DNA of 64,000 nucleotides from Capitulum mitella (taxonomy: Eukaryota; Arthropoda; Thecostraca; Pollicipedomorpha; Pollicipedidae). Position numbers and translations under genes: made by a program. Below are positions 1 to 12,610 of the stretch, one piece after another. A model generated the notes under the pieces. It did not search any database. It had not been told where the DNA came from and saw only the letters and a program-made list of their open reading frames with translations. Positions within the stretch are counted from its first letter, which is position 1, and every line of letters starts with the position of its first letter. The stretch is taken from the NCBI GenBank assembly GCA_030062745.1, contig CP099842.1, positions 26,011,822 to 26,075,821 on the forward strand, read 5' to 3'.

Positions 1-1425
1 ATCCGAATGTCCTGTTTAGAAAATTAGCTAGCGTCAAAAATATTAACATATAATAAAAGTTGGCTTTTTATCTTCACCTGACCTTCCGAAATGGCGTCAG
101 ATTAACAGAAATATTTTTGTAAGTTTGCCCAGCTGTTTACTTATACATTCGTATACAGTTTTAAGTTCTTTCTTGAAAACTCCCTTGCGTCACCTTTATC
201 CTTCCGTCAACGTGAGGAGGCGTGGAATGCTCGAAGGCCCCCTTAGGTTTCCTAGACATTCCGCATAAGGGGAAAGAGATAGAAGTGTAAATCTTGTTCT
301 GCACTTAGTGCATCATTTTGACGCCTGATGGCAACACTTAAAACTCAGGTCATGCCACCGAAAGAGCCGGATTTTGACTGCGCGTTAGACAACGCTGTCA
401 CGCCAAAAAAAGAAAATGTAATAAATACTTCACAAAGACGTAACTCTAGGTCCTGCTTTTTCAACGCTGTTAAAATAAAGTAAGCGATGACCATTCAGAA
501 CGCCACCACAGACAACGAATGAGTAGGACGGGGGCTGGCTGCTACGAAGGTTTAAAGGTGCGGATGCGACTGGCCGTTGGAAAGCGTTATATGGGCGTGG
601 GTCGGAAAAAGCATATATAAAAATGCATGAAGTACTTTTTTGAACGGCACTGAAGGACCAGCCACAGGAGTTTTGAAGGGTGATGTTGAATTAAACTAAT
701 AATCGTATTATAGCTGCCATAATACTATGATTAAGTAAAATGAATTTTTGAACTGTGAATCCTTGTAGATGTGTAGGGCGCGAGATCTAATGGTTGCAGT
801 TGTCTTCAGTGAAGTTTTTTGTTGTATCCCTTTTCTTGCCTCTGTTTCAAGAGATGTCGGAGCCTGAGCGTGGCATCTTCCCAGAAGCAGTGGCCGGCTG
901 GGAATCCGTCATTAAATCCTCATTTTGTCCTCCCGTGCCCAATCTTGGCATCACTTTCGTCGTTTCTGGAAGCTCGTCTTTTCTCCCCCGTGTTTCCTGT
1001 ACATTATTTGCCGGCGGATCCAGGTGGAGACCATCGGGAATGTCACCGGGGAGAAAGGGGTTGAAAAAGTTGGCAATGAATTTGTAACATTGTCCATGTA
1101 CAGGTGCCCATTGCAAACTGGATAGAAATTGCGCAGATCACCCCCTGTAAGCTGCCAAAAAGTAATGGGGATGAAGAAAAGTGGTGACCAAGTTCAGTTT
1201 GTCAAATAATGCAGTAAATGTCCTTTTATGTTTTTGGGTCTATTTACAAGCCGTTGAGCGAGATCAATGCATTTTTTATGTTGTTTTTTTTTACGAAGGA
1301 AAATCAATAGAAGGATGATCCAGATCAAATGTGTTGGATTATGGGTTTCCTTTTTTTCCTAAGCCTGGGTTTTTGACCCAGGCTGTCTAAAGACAGTTGG
1401 AAGACAACAGAGACAATCAGGCAAT
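1..1425. other. Non-coding left flank
   Basis: I see no supported gene here. The short open frames near 0.8-1.1 kb overlap on both strands, carry no recognisable domain and have no splice-site support. There are no long repeats in the stretch. Confidence 0.4.
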
Positions 1426-1863
1426 CTAAAGACATCTGTTGAATACTCGGGCCTCGGCAGCGCTGATGGGCCCCTTCGTAGCTCCATCCTCCATGACCAC
1501 CTCCGGCAGTGAGGTCATCATCTCAAGGCCGTGGATACCCATTAGCCTGCGGTACGGCCCGACAGGCACGTAGCCAGGCAAAACATGCCGGGAGAGCAAG
1601 AGGCAAAATATAGCTATCAAAACGTATTTTTCCACGGCGTTTATTTTATTGACGTCAATGACCGGGAAGGAGAATTTAACGCCCTCCTCCCCCGGCGCAT
1701 TTCTTAGCCATCTCACAAAATGATAAGCGCAACGTCTTGAAATTTTAAACACCTCTCTTACATCAAGTAGCCCCATACTAACGAAAATTCTGAAACATGG
1801 TGATCTTAAGTCACGTCTTAATGACGCCATAAATACATCCATGTTTTGCGATTCGACATCCAA
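1426..1863 (-). CDS. Hypothetical 145-codon open frame, possible terminal exon
   Basis: An ATG-started frame reads 145 codons to a TAG. The last third is GC-richer and more protein-like than the rest: residues around GLEMMTSLPEVVMEDGATK. A possible splice acceptor (a CCGCAG) lies just before the codons for RLMGIHG, so the real coding part may be only the last 40 or so codons of a spliced gene that enters from the right. I recognise no domain and see no AATAAA close downstream. It could equally be a chance frame in transposon debris. Confidence 0.22.
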   Translation of the reverse strand: MDVESQNMDVFMASLRRDLRSPCFRIFVSMGLLDVREVFKISRRCAYHFVRWLRNAPGEEGVKFSFPVIDVNKINAVEKYVLIAIFCLLLSRHVLPGYVPVGPYRRLMGIHGLEMMTSLPEVVMEDGATKGPISAAEARVFNRCL

Positions 1864-2669
1864 TTTTATTTTGCCGTTATATTTTGTGTACTATTACAAT
1901 GTTTGCAGACTGTGGCTGACATTACATATCAGCATGACCTGATAGTTCAGCACCCCGGGCCTCATGCTAGGTCATCCTAGTTCAAATAGTTATATAAATT
2001 CTCCACTTCCCAGGTGTAGTGAGAAAACATTGAGAAAAAGAGCTGAATTAATGGATTTTTGAATCCCACCAGACGATAATCGAATTTCCCTTTAACATAC
2101 GAACACGAATGACTTGAACAACAGTTTCTTGTAACTGTGCAACATTTTTTGCGGTTTGGCGCATGATGCTTTTAAGCAGATCCCAGTTTAGCGAGTGAAC
2201 TAAGTGGACATTCGGGATAGCCGGAGTGGAGATATCGACCTTTGCAACGTTGTGCAGCATTCCGTGAAGATATGCAACATGAAACCAATTGACTCGTAGG
2301 GTCATCCACAGGTGCCAAGAGGCCACTAGCGTGCTCGTGCTACTCCGAATCTGAAACTACAGAATGCTGCAATATTGCATTTGAACGACAACTGGGAACA
2401 TTTCAAGACTTTCCTTGTCTTTTCCAATAAAGTCCTTGCCCAAAGCTCTTTCATAATGTCATTATTGGAATCTCCGTGTCAGATGGTCCGAAAGCACGCA
2501 TTGCATCACCCATTATCATGGACTCAGCCCGTGACCTTGGCCTTTGATGACCGTGGAACAGGTGTCAGTCAGAATATGAAATCAGGCTGTCAGAAACATA
2601 TTGTCATGCAAAGTTCCGTCTCGGTCTGCTTTCAAATGCCATTAGGCAACTCTGGACGAAAGGTCACCT
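1864..2669. other. Non-coding stretch
   Basis: No gene or clear repeat is visible. The open frames at 2048-2326 and 2375-2686 have no domain and no splice context. Confidence 0.35.
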
Positions 2670-2874
2670 GTACTTGTCTGTGCTGACCTGTGACGTCATC
2701 AGAGACCCTAAAGTAAAAGCATAAATATGTCACACACGATTCTGCGCCATCGACTGCCGTCTGAATCAGCCGAATCGGGCGATTGGCTCTCGGAATAGAC
2801 AAGGGGAGGGCGTTAAACGCCCCCTACTCACGTCAATGAAAGGTGGCGAAATATCCCGGTCAGTGCCGGGTTAA
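2670..2874. mobile_element. Diverged end fragment of the TTAA-flanked element family
   Basis: The right end reads CAGTGCCGGGTTAA, matching the terminal CGGTGCCGGGTTAA of the full-length copy at 56.7-57.9 kb. Inward of it are weaker matches to the copy at 22.1-23.3 kb: GACCTGTGACGTCATCA against GACCTGTGACATCATCA, and CGCCATCGACTGCCG against CGCTATCGACTGGCGG. The left end could not be found, so this looks like a decayed, truncated copy. Confidence 0.4.
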
Positions 2875-3646
2875 GATCTTAAAATTCACAGCATCTTTCA
2901 TCAGTACAGTGATTTGTGCGAACCATCAAACATGAACATTTTCATGTCTGTTGATGACCTAGAGACGTTCCCACGCCATCTCTCTTTAAATCCTAAGTAC
3001 TGAGTGCCGTTTTGTGACTTAACCAAGCTCTGGTATTCATGTCCAATGTCGACGACTGAAAAAGATATCGATGGATTAACGCATATTTCGTACAGTCATG
3101 CTCTTATCAACGACAACGACATTATAAACACCTACGGAATCTATTTGACCGAAAAACGTTTCTTTTTTGCGAAACCAGAAACGAGAGCCGACGCAGAACA
3201 CCTCACGGAGTGTCCAAATGAAGCGGCCACAACGATTCAGCGCTGTGAAATGAAATCATATATTATCTTGGGGCACCCAGTCGGTCAGGGACACATTAAT
3301 TCCTGGGGACCACGTGCTTCAAGTGTCCTTGTGGTTGCGACGGGCCTGCAGCCGGGCCGCTTAATGAGTGTTTATGACGGTTAAAGACGCGCTTGGCTTG
3401 CACGCTGGCCCGGAATGCATTTAATTAAGCATTATTTGACAAACGCAACGTGAGAAATGCTGCGTGACACAGGGACAATTCGAACAATGACTGGGGACGG
3501 AAACTCAGTAGTAAAATTCAATGATTCTCACAGAAATACCTAAAATTCGGGTCGCACCAGTGCCAACATTACAATCGCAAGGGCATAGACCAGGGCCAGA
3601 CCTATGCGACTGTGAACAGCCTCATGGCAACAGACATGGATTCAAC

Positions 3647-4533
3647 TTAACCCGGTATCGCCTGGCGTGTTTTCTTACCGGCAACTGCCTGGGGGGCTGC
3701 CCAAAGGATCCCCTCCCCTTACCTCAGAAACTAGCCGTCGAATATGAACCTGTCTACTACCAATCGATAGCCCTGAGTCCGGCAGATATAAGAACATATA
3801 AATATGATATAAAAATATGAAAATTTAGAATATGAATATATATATACAATATAAAAAAAATCAGGAAATATTATGTTAGCCTTGCTCACATGACTGATGG
3901 CAGGTCACAGGTGACGCAAAACGCATAAGACGACGTCGGAAAAACTGACAGCGGTTCATGCATCACGTCATAGGCAATGCTGGTCTCGGAGCCTTCAGGT
4001 GGGTATCAAAGAAAAGTTCACGATCTTCCGCATCAGAAATATTCTTTCATGTTAAGAAACGTCGAGTCGAGGTCAGCCTGGGTCAGATGAAATATTGGCC
4101 TTACTTTACGTGTCAAAGATCGATACTTACTCGCAGTCGTTTTGATTCATGTTGTAAAAAGGACGGAAGTGAAACCTGATGATCAGCATTGCATTACCTA
4201 CTTTCCATCCAGCCAAGGTCAGTCTAAGTGAGGTCAGGCAAGGCTACATTTCTGTTCCTGCCGAAGAACAATGATAATATATGTATGTATGTGTATAGCG
4301 TTCTCGGGTTTCTTCGGTCGATACGCGTCCCACGAAATGCAGCTCTGGCTCAAGTGGGACGTCATATCTCCATAACCGGACCTGGCATGAAAAGGTTTTT
4401 GATGAAGAATATGTAAAATTAATTGATGGACAGGTAGTAAAGTTTGGTGATGCTGCCTCCAACGGTTCACAAGTTATTTGCTAAAAGCAGAGGGGGTGTT
4501 TCACTTGACCCCACCCAGGCGGTGCCGCGTTAA
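3647..4533 (+). mobile_element. TTAA-flanked non-autonomous element, family 1 copy 1
   Basis: The element is 887 bp and has TTAA at both edges (3647-3650 and 4530-4533). Terminal inverted repeats read CCCGGTATCGCCTGG at the left and, reverse-complemented, CGCGGCACCGCCTGG at the right. A TTAA target duplication with CCC-starting termini is the hallmark of piggyBac-type transposons. No transposase frame is present, so this is a MITE-like derivative. It aligns with the 1.26-kb copy at 56.7 kb but is internally shortened and carries an AT-rich block near 3.79-3.86 kb. Confidence 0.7.
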
Positions 4534-5040
4534 GGTTGTATGGGTCATTTCCCCCGTGAGAAGGTCTGTGACTCTTAACTGGAATGCTGTTGAAAGACGC
4601 TTATCAAACTTGGGCCACCGCTTAAGTTTCCATGGACATAATCATGCAGAAACTGTAGGTACACGGAGCTGAACAGAACTAGTTTTACGCTAGCGTTGGA
4701 TGTTGCTTGTCCTAAGTCTGAGTGTAAATAATCTTGTGTCAGCGCTTTTTTAAGTCCGTGACTTTGGTTTCCTTGACAAAGCATGTCCTCATTTTATTGG
4801 CGGTGGCTATGCATCTTAGTTTCACTCTCTGTCCTCTTTGCAAGCCGCTTGTCTCGCTGCTTACTTGAAGTTATTGAACAAATTGCTCCGTCACCTGGGA
4901 ACGAAATCATGCCACCGCGACGTATCCAAAGACCTAAGAGTCCTGGCTTCGTCCTGGCTTGGCTTCTGATCGTCCATATTCGTCCTAATATCCCTAGCTC
5001 GCAATCAGCGACACCGCTGAAAACGTTGCCAACAGCAGCG
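4534..5040. other. Non-coding stretch
   Basis: No gene is visible. The frame at 4783-5220 begins with a hydrophobic stretch but runs into the CpG-rich island and shows no domain. Confidence 0.35.
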
Positions 5041-6110
5041 CTGATATCACAGGCGACGGTCCGAAATTCCGCGGCCCCCCGCGGTGGAAGCTGCTCTCCT
5101 CCCGTCCTCCCCGCTCAGTGGCTCGCGCCGACTCCACTCAGCTGCCGAGGAGCGCCGACAGTTCTGTCAGGTGGCGGCCGCGGCCGCGGACGCCCGGCTA
5201 ATGACCGCCCGGGGAGATAAGAGGAACATTTCTCTTGGTGGCAGCCGCGCTCGGCTGTCGAGCGAGGCGACGTTCCGCACGCCGGAGATTCTCCGGCTGC
5301 GTCCTCGCACGTGGGACGGATGAAGCGAGGAGCGTGGTGAATTCTGCCACGGACTGACTGAAGAATGCCACGTTTGTGATACTAAAAAAGTGAGGAACTC
5401 GCTAATCTATCGGATAACAACGGGACTTCGCCTGCATAGTGGCTCAATCAGCGATCCGGGATTCGGTATTCGGGATCTCGAGACCGATTGTAATGCGAAG
5501 CGCGAAATCATTTCTTCCCAGCCTCCCGACATCATCACGTATCGCGTCGAGCAGCCTTTGCCGAGAACGACGATACTGCAGCGCAGCATCGGCGCCAGGC
5601 AACCCTACCCAGCCGGCAGCCGGAGCCGAGAACGAGTTTCGGCCGTCCATCTCGTCGCAAAGCTAGCTTTTGTCCTGGCCCCCGGCTGCCTGGAAAAGAG
5701 CTCTGATCTCCCGGAGACGGGGCGGCCATTCCGGTGACAGATTTCGCCGCCGTATTTCATCGATTCTCTCTCTCCATCTCGAGCGTTCACCGCCGGGACG
5801 CTGTTAACGACCCGTCTCGTACGCTAATGTCGTGCTCTGTATTCGCCATGCGCGCCGTCCCCGTCGGCCGGCAGCGACGAATCCAGCGGCCGTGATGGAT
5901 CGGCAGGCCGGCCGGCTTCACGCCGATTCTGTCCAGGCGCCGGCCGGGAATGGCGCCAAACGGCGGCGCCAACGAGCCGGGCCACCGCCCGGGGCGATAT
6001 TGCCGACTTGTATTCGAATTGGCGGCGTACCACACGGCTGCAGCCATGCAAAGTCGCCCCGGACATGATTGCATGACCCCCGGCGGATGTTAATCGGCTT
6101 GATCGTATTG
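5040..6110. other. CpG-rich island without a convincing reading frame
   Basis: GC and CpG content rise sharply compared with both sides. Overlapping short frames occur on both strands, as expected in GC-rich non-coding DNA, and none looks like a protein. Near 6.06-6.12 kb there are AT-core motifs such as ATGATTGCATGA and TTAATCGGCTTGAT inside GC-rich sequence, the type of mix seen in developmental enhancers. It could be a promoter with a non-coding first exon or an enhancer. I cannot tell which. Confidence 0.35.
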
Positions 6111-6560
6111 CCGGTCCGTATTAAAGCGAGAGATGGGATTGAATTTCAGATTCAGCTCGCCTAGGAATTGGTTCATGCGGTAGCATTAGACTCAAGCAAG
6201 AGAGTTTAGACGCACCCAAATGCGAATATAAATTGGAACGGTAGGCGCCACACCGTTCCGTCAAAGTATTATTTAAACGAACCACTTGCTTTCAAAACAG
6301 CGTAATCTGTCTCAGAAGGTTTTGTCGCAGCACTGGCTGTATCTCCCTGGTAACATGATATGTATCACCAGTCCTAGTGTACAGTATACCGTAGTAGATA
6401 GGGATGAGACCAAATCTTAGCTGTTAGGACTGCGGTAACGATTTTAAGCCCACTCTTCCCCTGCATTGTCACAGGGCTAATGAAACTGCATGATAAGTGT
6501 TTTTGTGTTTGCATCACCAAGAGCACAAGTGGTTTCACCTCTGGCAGAAGCCGTGCGTAT
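6110..6560. other. Non-coding stretch
   Basis: Ordinary AT/GC-balanced sequence with no gene or repeat that I can support. Confidence 0.35.
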
Positions 6561-7792
6561 TTAACCCGCGCACGACCGTCGGTCCGTCCCGAACACCGTC
6601 GACTGGGGGGGGGGCAGTTGACTGCCCCCCCCTCTAACTCACGAACGGTTGGTCGCACGATAAAAATAAGCATACCGTTGGAAAGCCCGTCACGAGTAGA
6701 GCTCGAAACTGGTCTCATTTTTAGTTTTAAATAATATGTAAGCCAATTTACGCCCTATATATGTTTTCTCATAGCCGACTGCATGAGACCGAGAAATCGC
6801 CTGAATCTCAAGGGCTGTGACTAATAACGCATAGGTAAAGGCACCAGCGCACAAGTAAATGTCCGCGGATGCCGATACACGTCCAATTTCCTAAGATTTG
6901 TTCAATATATGCGCCGAAACGTTGAGTTAAAGACACCGTAATTCTCCCGTCAGGCGTCACTGTGCGCCGCTGCCGTATGCGGTTCCAAATTGACGGGAAC
7001 TAATTTTAGCGTTCCTTTATTTTTGCGAAAAAAGACAATCTATGTAAATTTTATTGATCTTTATGGTTCTTGTGATGGTTTTTCATGCTTAAATTTTGGA
7101 AAAATTGATTAGTTGTCAATCTACAAAGTTGGCGGAGCTTTATTCGCGAGAGCCTGTTTATTTCCAAAACATGCTACTTTTTCAAACTTTTTTGAGGTTC
7201 CTGGTATTACTTACGTATGTGCAAGCTAGTTCTGCCATTTTCTACCCATTCTGAGTAATTCATCGTCGATTTTGACGGTGGTACATTTTGGCCCACTTCA
7301 GTTATTCGTGACCTGACCTCAGGTCAATGGCTGGAAGTCACTGATACTTTGGCCAATGACGGTAACTAGATATCTGCTTCACTCCACACTAAAAATGTGA
7401 TGAAATATTCCGTCAATTTCAGAAAAAACGGCGATATGTCTTAAAAATGGACTTGACCTTAGGTCAATGACCCGGAAAATTCCGAAAAATCCGAGATAGC
7501 AGATTTGTTGCATCTATCACGATCACTAATCCCTGAAAGTATTATTGAGATATCTTGTTTTGCGAAAAAGTTAGAGGGCGCTAAACTTTTTTGGACTTAG
7601 GTCTGTTTGACCTGTTCTAGGTCAGGCACCTGACCTGACCTGGGGTCAAAATTTTGACACGAGACGTAAAATTGATGGAGCAAAAGGTATACAAAGTTTT
7701 GTGACTCTGTGTTTGTTGGTTCTCTCGCAATCCCAGAAAAACCTCAGGGGGGGGGGCAGTCAACTGCCCCCCCCCAGTCGGGGACGGGTTAA
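6561..7792. mobile_element. TTAA-flanked non-autonomous element, family 2
   Basis: TTAA borders lie at 6561-6564 and 7789-7792, giving 1232 bp. The left end starts TTAACCCGCGC and the right end finishes GACGGGTTAA, so CCCG termini are inverted. Just inside each end is a G-run, a CAGTTGACTG or CAGTCAACTG core and a C-run (about 6605-6633 and 7748-7779). These two near-palindromes are in inverted orientation relative to one another. The interior is rich in GACCTGACC and GGTCAGGT words and has no transposase. Size, TTAA edges and CCCG ends resemble family 1, but the sequences are otherwise different. Likely a piggyBac-type MITE. Confidence 0.55.
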
Positions 7793-7929
7793 TAAGTGTT
7801 TTTCAGGTGTCGGGGAACCCACAGTTGTACTCCATTTTCTTCGTATCTTAATCTTGAGAAACCTGTTTTCATATGATGTGAAGTTCTACGTAGACGTATA
7901 GTATGCACATGGTAGTGTCGCAGAAATGT

Positions 7930-8187
7930 TTGCTTTGTTTTGACCAACTAAGCCTCAGCTGTTCACAGACGATGCACAAGGAAAGATGAAACGACCGACC
8001 TCGGTGCGGAGCAAAAGATCCCTAAACACCCGACGATGGTCTAGGGCCGGAAATTTGTGATGGCCTCTTCTTTTCGGGATCTGCAGTCTTTCTACAGCCT
8101 GCTCTGAACCGAGGCCAGTCTTTTCATCTTTTTCTTATTGTTTGTCGTCTGTGAACAACTAGGGCTTAGTTGGTCAAAACAGAACAA
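7930..8187. repeat. Snap-back inverted repeat of about 250 bp
   Basis: The left arm starts at TTTTGACCAACTAAGCC (about 7938) and the right arm ends with the complement, GGCTTAGTTGGTCAAAA (8163-8179). Matching blocks continue inward (GTTCACAGACGA with TCGTCTGTGAAC, AAGATGAA with TTCATCTT), giving imperfect arms of roughly 90 bp around a short centre. It is most likely a small MITE or foldback element. No clear target-site duplication was identified. Confidence 0.6.
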
Positions 8188-8189
8188 AG

Positions 8190-9650
8190 AACCAAATACC
8201 ACATGCCGTACATCGATGAGGTCTTCCACGAAATACACGCCGCAGAGCGTCAAATTGCTTTCTTAGAGCATGGCTTGGGATTTTAGCTTGACTTGATAAT
8301 GGTCTCTGATTTCTTTAGACGCGGCTCCCAGCGCGTATTGCCCAGTCGCTGAAACACCAGGCTCGGTCCAGCCAGTCTCGTGTCTCGACCGTATGAAGTA
8401 CTCACGTTTGTACCGGAACACGCGGGTGGGACCTTCTCTCTGTTCGTGGGCACCCGGTCACCAGCAAACTTGAATGGGCACCTCTCAAACATCGCTTGAT
8501 TGCTCGCAGTCACGTGACATTTCGACCTCTTATACGCCATTTTTTGTAGTTTTCGGAAGTCGTGTATTCAGGTAATTACAACAATATTTACAGAGTGCAT
8601 TTTTTTCTTCGCTTGCAGAAATATTTGTCCTACAGCCCTGAAAGAGGTTCCCAATGATTTTTAAAATGTCTCCCCGGAAGCCATTAATCAAAGGAGCATT
8701 CGCGGTCTGCAATGACTGTCAGTTTGCCGTCAGCCATATCCACTTGGCACTGATCACATTGAGATGCATCAATCCCAGCAATTTACGTTTCCCATAAAAA
8801 CCCTTGGATCGTTCAGTCCGGGTGCCACATTTCTCAAGTTCCACGATCTGCTGAAAATATAACTGGTGTAAGTCATACCAGTTTGCTTTGCCAAATTCCT
8901 TACTTTACAACCTTATTTACTGCACCCGGAATTCAATGAAATTTTCAGAACTGCCCAGCCTGTAAGCTGACTAAACATAAGCTCATTACCGTCGTACCTT
9001 TTCACAAAAGCGGTCTTAAGTTGTGTCAGCCTACAGCCTGGGTAGCTGCGAAAATTACATTGAATGCCGGCTGAATGCGTTTCAGCGATAACAGCTTTCA
9101 AGAAACTGTTTTCGCACTAGTGCACACGAATCCGCATGGGTGTAAATGAAGTCTTTGTCGGAAAAGTTTGCGACGGACGGAAGTTTCTCATCGGACTGAG
9201 TTTCTAGACGAAAAGTTCCGTAGGGAAAGCCCAAAAGGTCACTAGCCGGTGACCGATGACAGTTGGTTCAGCACACGACGTCAGACACTTCAATCTTCTT
9301 CCGAAAAAATGTTACCCTCTTCCACCATCAAGGTGGCCAACTGAGTAAAGCTTGCTGTGCAGACCCCTTAGAATGGGAAATAGTATAATGACAATGAAAA
9401 TGCAATTGCAGTCGCCATTTTTTGAGCGCATCGATTGCGTTGCTGTGAGTAGGCAACCATACGGGACATCTGAACCTGGACAGTGCAGTTACAAACGCCC
9501 TCGCGCCACATTTGTTACTGTCATCAACATTCATCAAGCAGAACTGAATTATTGAAACCCGAATGGATTCGGCGCTCTCACACGCGACTTGGCACGGTCA
9601 CCCGTCAGCTCATGCCCGACTTGCTTTCTTCGGGATGTTCCCTCGTCTTC
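8190..9650. other. Non-coding stretch
   Basis: No gene is visible. Short frames on both strands lack domains and splice context. Confidence 0.35.
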
Positions 9651-9654
9651 CAGG

Positions 9655-10100
9655 AAATCGTGAATGAACGCTCGGTCTGATGTTCACCGGGTTCCACGGT
9701 TTCCGGCCGCTTCCGGCGCGGTGGGTCCTTCCGGCGGGCCTGCCGCCGTGGGCGACGCCGTCCCTGGCGGCCGCCGCCGCCACCCGCGTCGTCCTGCCGG
9801 GACCGCGCCGGCGGCGACGTCGGCAGGCGGCCGGCGGGCAACGACGTCGTAAATCGGCCAGGGGCGGCCGGGCGGCGCGCGCCGGCCGCCGCCGGGGCCC
9901 ACTGGGATTCGGCTGATTTGTGTGGGGCCCCGGTCGGCGGTGGGCCGGCCGAACTCCGCCGATCGGACCGCCGGCCGGCCGTATTGGGAATTTGTGGGCA
10001 CATTCTGCCAGCTCGCAAAGCTGGAAACTTGGCCCGTGAGGCGGACGCGCAGCTGCCATGAATCGCCGGTCCCCACTCGTCGGACGCAGGGATTTTCCGC
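9655..10100. other. Very GC-rich CpG island
   Basis: Dense GGC/CCG words give overlapping open frames on both strands (up to 189 codons), whose composition is only Arg, Pro, Gly and Ala. None has a domain. The sharp edges and the CpG density suggest a promoter, enhancer or unmethylated island. No adjoining gene was recognised. Confidence 0.4.
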
Positions 10101-11880
10101 CGCGGATGTCGTTTTTGCCTGAAATCTGTGGCACGGTTTCCGCCAATTTTAGGCCACATCAGTACGGAAAACACCCCAGTGAATTGTTCAACCTGCAGGC
10201 ATCATTAAAGAATATATAATTACATTAGTGGGAAAACGTATCTATATGATAACAATTTAATACCTTTTCAGATGTGATTTTTTCGCTCGTTTTTATATCT
10301 GTGAATAAGGATCAACTGAAGTTATGGCTGTTAACCGGGCCCTCGCCCGTCTTCACGACAGTCAGAACCTCTCACAACGCCCTGTTATTTTTGGTGAGAT
10401 ATGAATGAGGAGTCCACACGGTTTCACGTAATTCCAGGCCTGCGTCTACCTCGTCAGTGACTTTGATCCCAGTCATGAAAGTCTTCGGATTCCAGCAGCA
10501 GGTTTTTATTTATTTGTTTTCTTTTTGTTCTGTTTTTTTTTTTTGTTAAACAGCAGCTTGGAATAAATGAGCTTGGATGCTGCCAAATACCATTGGGTGT
10601 CTCCCAATCCTGCTGATGATGAAATCATATGCACTAGCTACTTTTCCGAAACATGGATATTAAGGAAAAACGAAAGTTTTGTATGGATCGCAAGAACCGT
10701 ACGCTTTGTGAATTGTAAAGTGCTGCACTGGCCAGGCGTGGAAGATATTAACTGCGCAGATCGCAAATGATTGGGATTCTGCGAGTGATGCTGAAGGTCG
10801 GAGCTTTCAGCAGTTCAGCAGTTAATTGCCTCTGTTATAGGCGGAGTTTGTGCCAAAGTCACCGCTACATATGTAGCAGCTCACGACGGGTAGGGTGGCG
10901 GCCCTATGAACTTGGCGGTGGCCCCAACAACTCTGAACAGTTTTAACAGAGCTCCCCGGTGTTGCACAGGAAGAAACTGCCGGAAAATACCTACGTCCCA
11001 GGGGCACGGAAACTCCTCCACAGTGGGGGGGAGGAAGGTCCAGGAAGCATTTGGGGTTAATTCTTTTCAGTCAACGCCCATAGGTTCAATATAGAATTTC
11101 AAAAAATTGCCCCGCTCCCGCTTCCCACGCCTTTGCTTCGGCCCTACCAATTTTGAAAACTGTTTTCCCATAGTCATCGTAATGAAGCTAGATGCAAAAT
11201 AACGCGCTAATCCATAGTCGCTGATGGTCGTGGAACGAATACAAAGCCATCATATCCAGGAAAGTGATTTACGAAATGCATACTGCTTTAGAATTCCACG
11301 CACCACTCACATTCAATCCTGCATCTCATCCCCAGCAGTCATGTGTTGCCTCGCAGTGAACATCTTCAGACTTCAATCGTGCCAAACTGCCTTTATGTGA
11401 AGATTACTGAAGAGCATTGCCATGCCAAAATACCGCAATTATTTATTTATCAATGACATTGGGGCCTGGACCTGCCTCCCTGTTATCTGTTTGCAGCGCT
11501 GCGTTGCCGCATCGTCGTGTATCTTGATTAGCCCCTTTGGTTGGCTGAAACAGCTTTGAAAGCAGTACACTGACAACTTTCTGCAAAAGCCTTGGACGAT
11601 TATTTTGACAACCAAGCTGCCCATTCAGACACCTTCACAAATGGAAACTTCCCAGTAATGCAATACAGTCGCGCAAAATTCCATTAGAATCCAGTGCACC
11701 GGAGACGGAACATGCCAGCTACTGTAAATGGGTCTAGATAAACAGCGCCATGGTGCCGAAATCCCCGAGAATGCTCGTAGGAAAGCTGAACTGTTAGTTG
11801 AGCTGTAGCGGAGGCCAACCGCCCATCCAGGAAAAGGCGTAAAACATTCTGAAATACCACCAACACCTCTGCAAAGCAGA

Positions 11881-11883
<3 letters not shown>
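10100..11883. other. Non-coding stretch
   Basis: Contains a T-run near 10.53 kb and no supported gene. The small frames at 10567-10770 and 10822-11094 have no recognisable domain. Confidence 0.35.

Positions 11884-11912
<29 letters not shown>
11884..11912. repeat. (GA)n microsatellite
   Basis: An uninterrupted GA dinucleotide tract of about 29 bp. Confidence 0.9.
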
Positions 11913-11915
<3 letters not shown>

Positions 11916-11994
11916 GCGATTGGCCATTCGAAAGGCTTGGACAGAGTCTTGACTTAAGTTAACCGTTGGACACCAGGTTTCTACCCCCTGAATG

Positions 11995-12610
11995 AACGAT
12001 CAATGTGGAGGATCATCTCAGACCAGTCTACACATTATCCCGTTTTCTCGCTAGACTAGTCTGTGTGTCGTCTTATCGTCCGACCACACTGGTCTGTGCA
12101 TCATTCCATTATTCCACCAGGTTAGTCTGTGTGCCATACCATCATCCGACACTATGGTAGTGTGTGTGTCGCCCTCTCATCTCACCGGACACTGGTGCGT
12201 ATGTCATCTCCTCATTCGACCACGTGGCGGTCTGTGTGTCACTATATCATCGGACCACACCATATGCGTTGCCCTGTCAGTTGACTACGTCGTACCAGTA
12301 CCGATCACGTCCTGGTCTGCGTGCCACTGCATCACCCGACCGGACTGGTCCGTATTTTATTTCACCATCCGGTTATACTAGTCGATTATACTAAACCAGA
12401 CATACCGTGGTTTCATACATACATACGTACATATGCATAATATACATGTCGTACATATACAGACGTACACACTTGCATGCTATACCACACATACTAGACC
12501 ATCAACGTATCATCTTACCACAATCTGGTCCGAGTCTCATCCCATCACCTGACCATGCAGGTGTAGTGTCACACTATCATCCCACCACAGGCCACTCTGT
12601 GCGCCACACC
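11995..12610 (+). repeat. Degenerate 33-bp minisatellite
   Basis: Units begin near GTCTGTGTGTC and continue with a ..ATCATCCGACCACACTG type of ending. Successive units starting about 12,058 are 33, 33 and 32 bp, then 33-38 bp with more divergence, and scattered units continue to about 12.6 kb. Because 33 is divisible by three, frames stay open through the array; these should not be read as genes. The array ends about 120 bp upstream of the membrane-protein start codon at 12732, so it may overlap that gene's promoter or 5' UTR. Confidence 0.65.

Noticed and set aside
9605-10174. Overlapping 130-189 codon minus-strand frames
   Set aside because: All are compositional by-products of the CpG island; they overlap each other in all frames.
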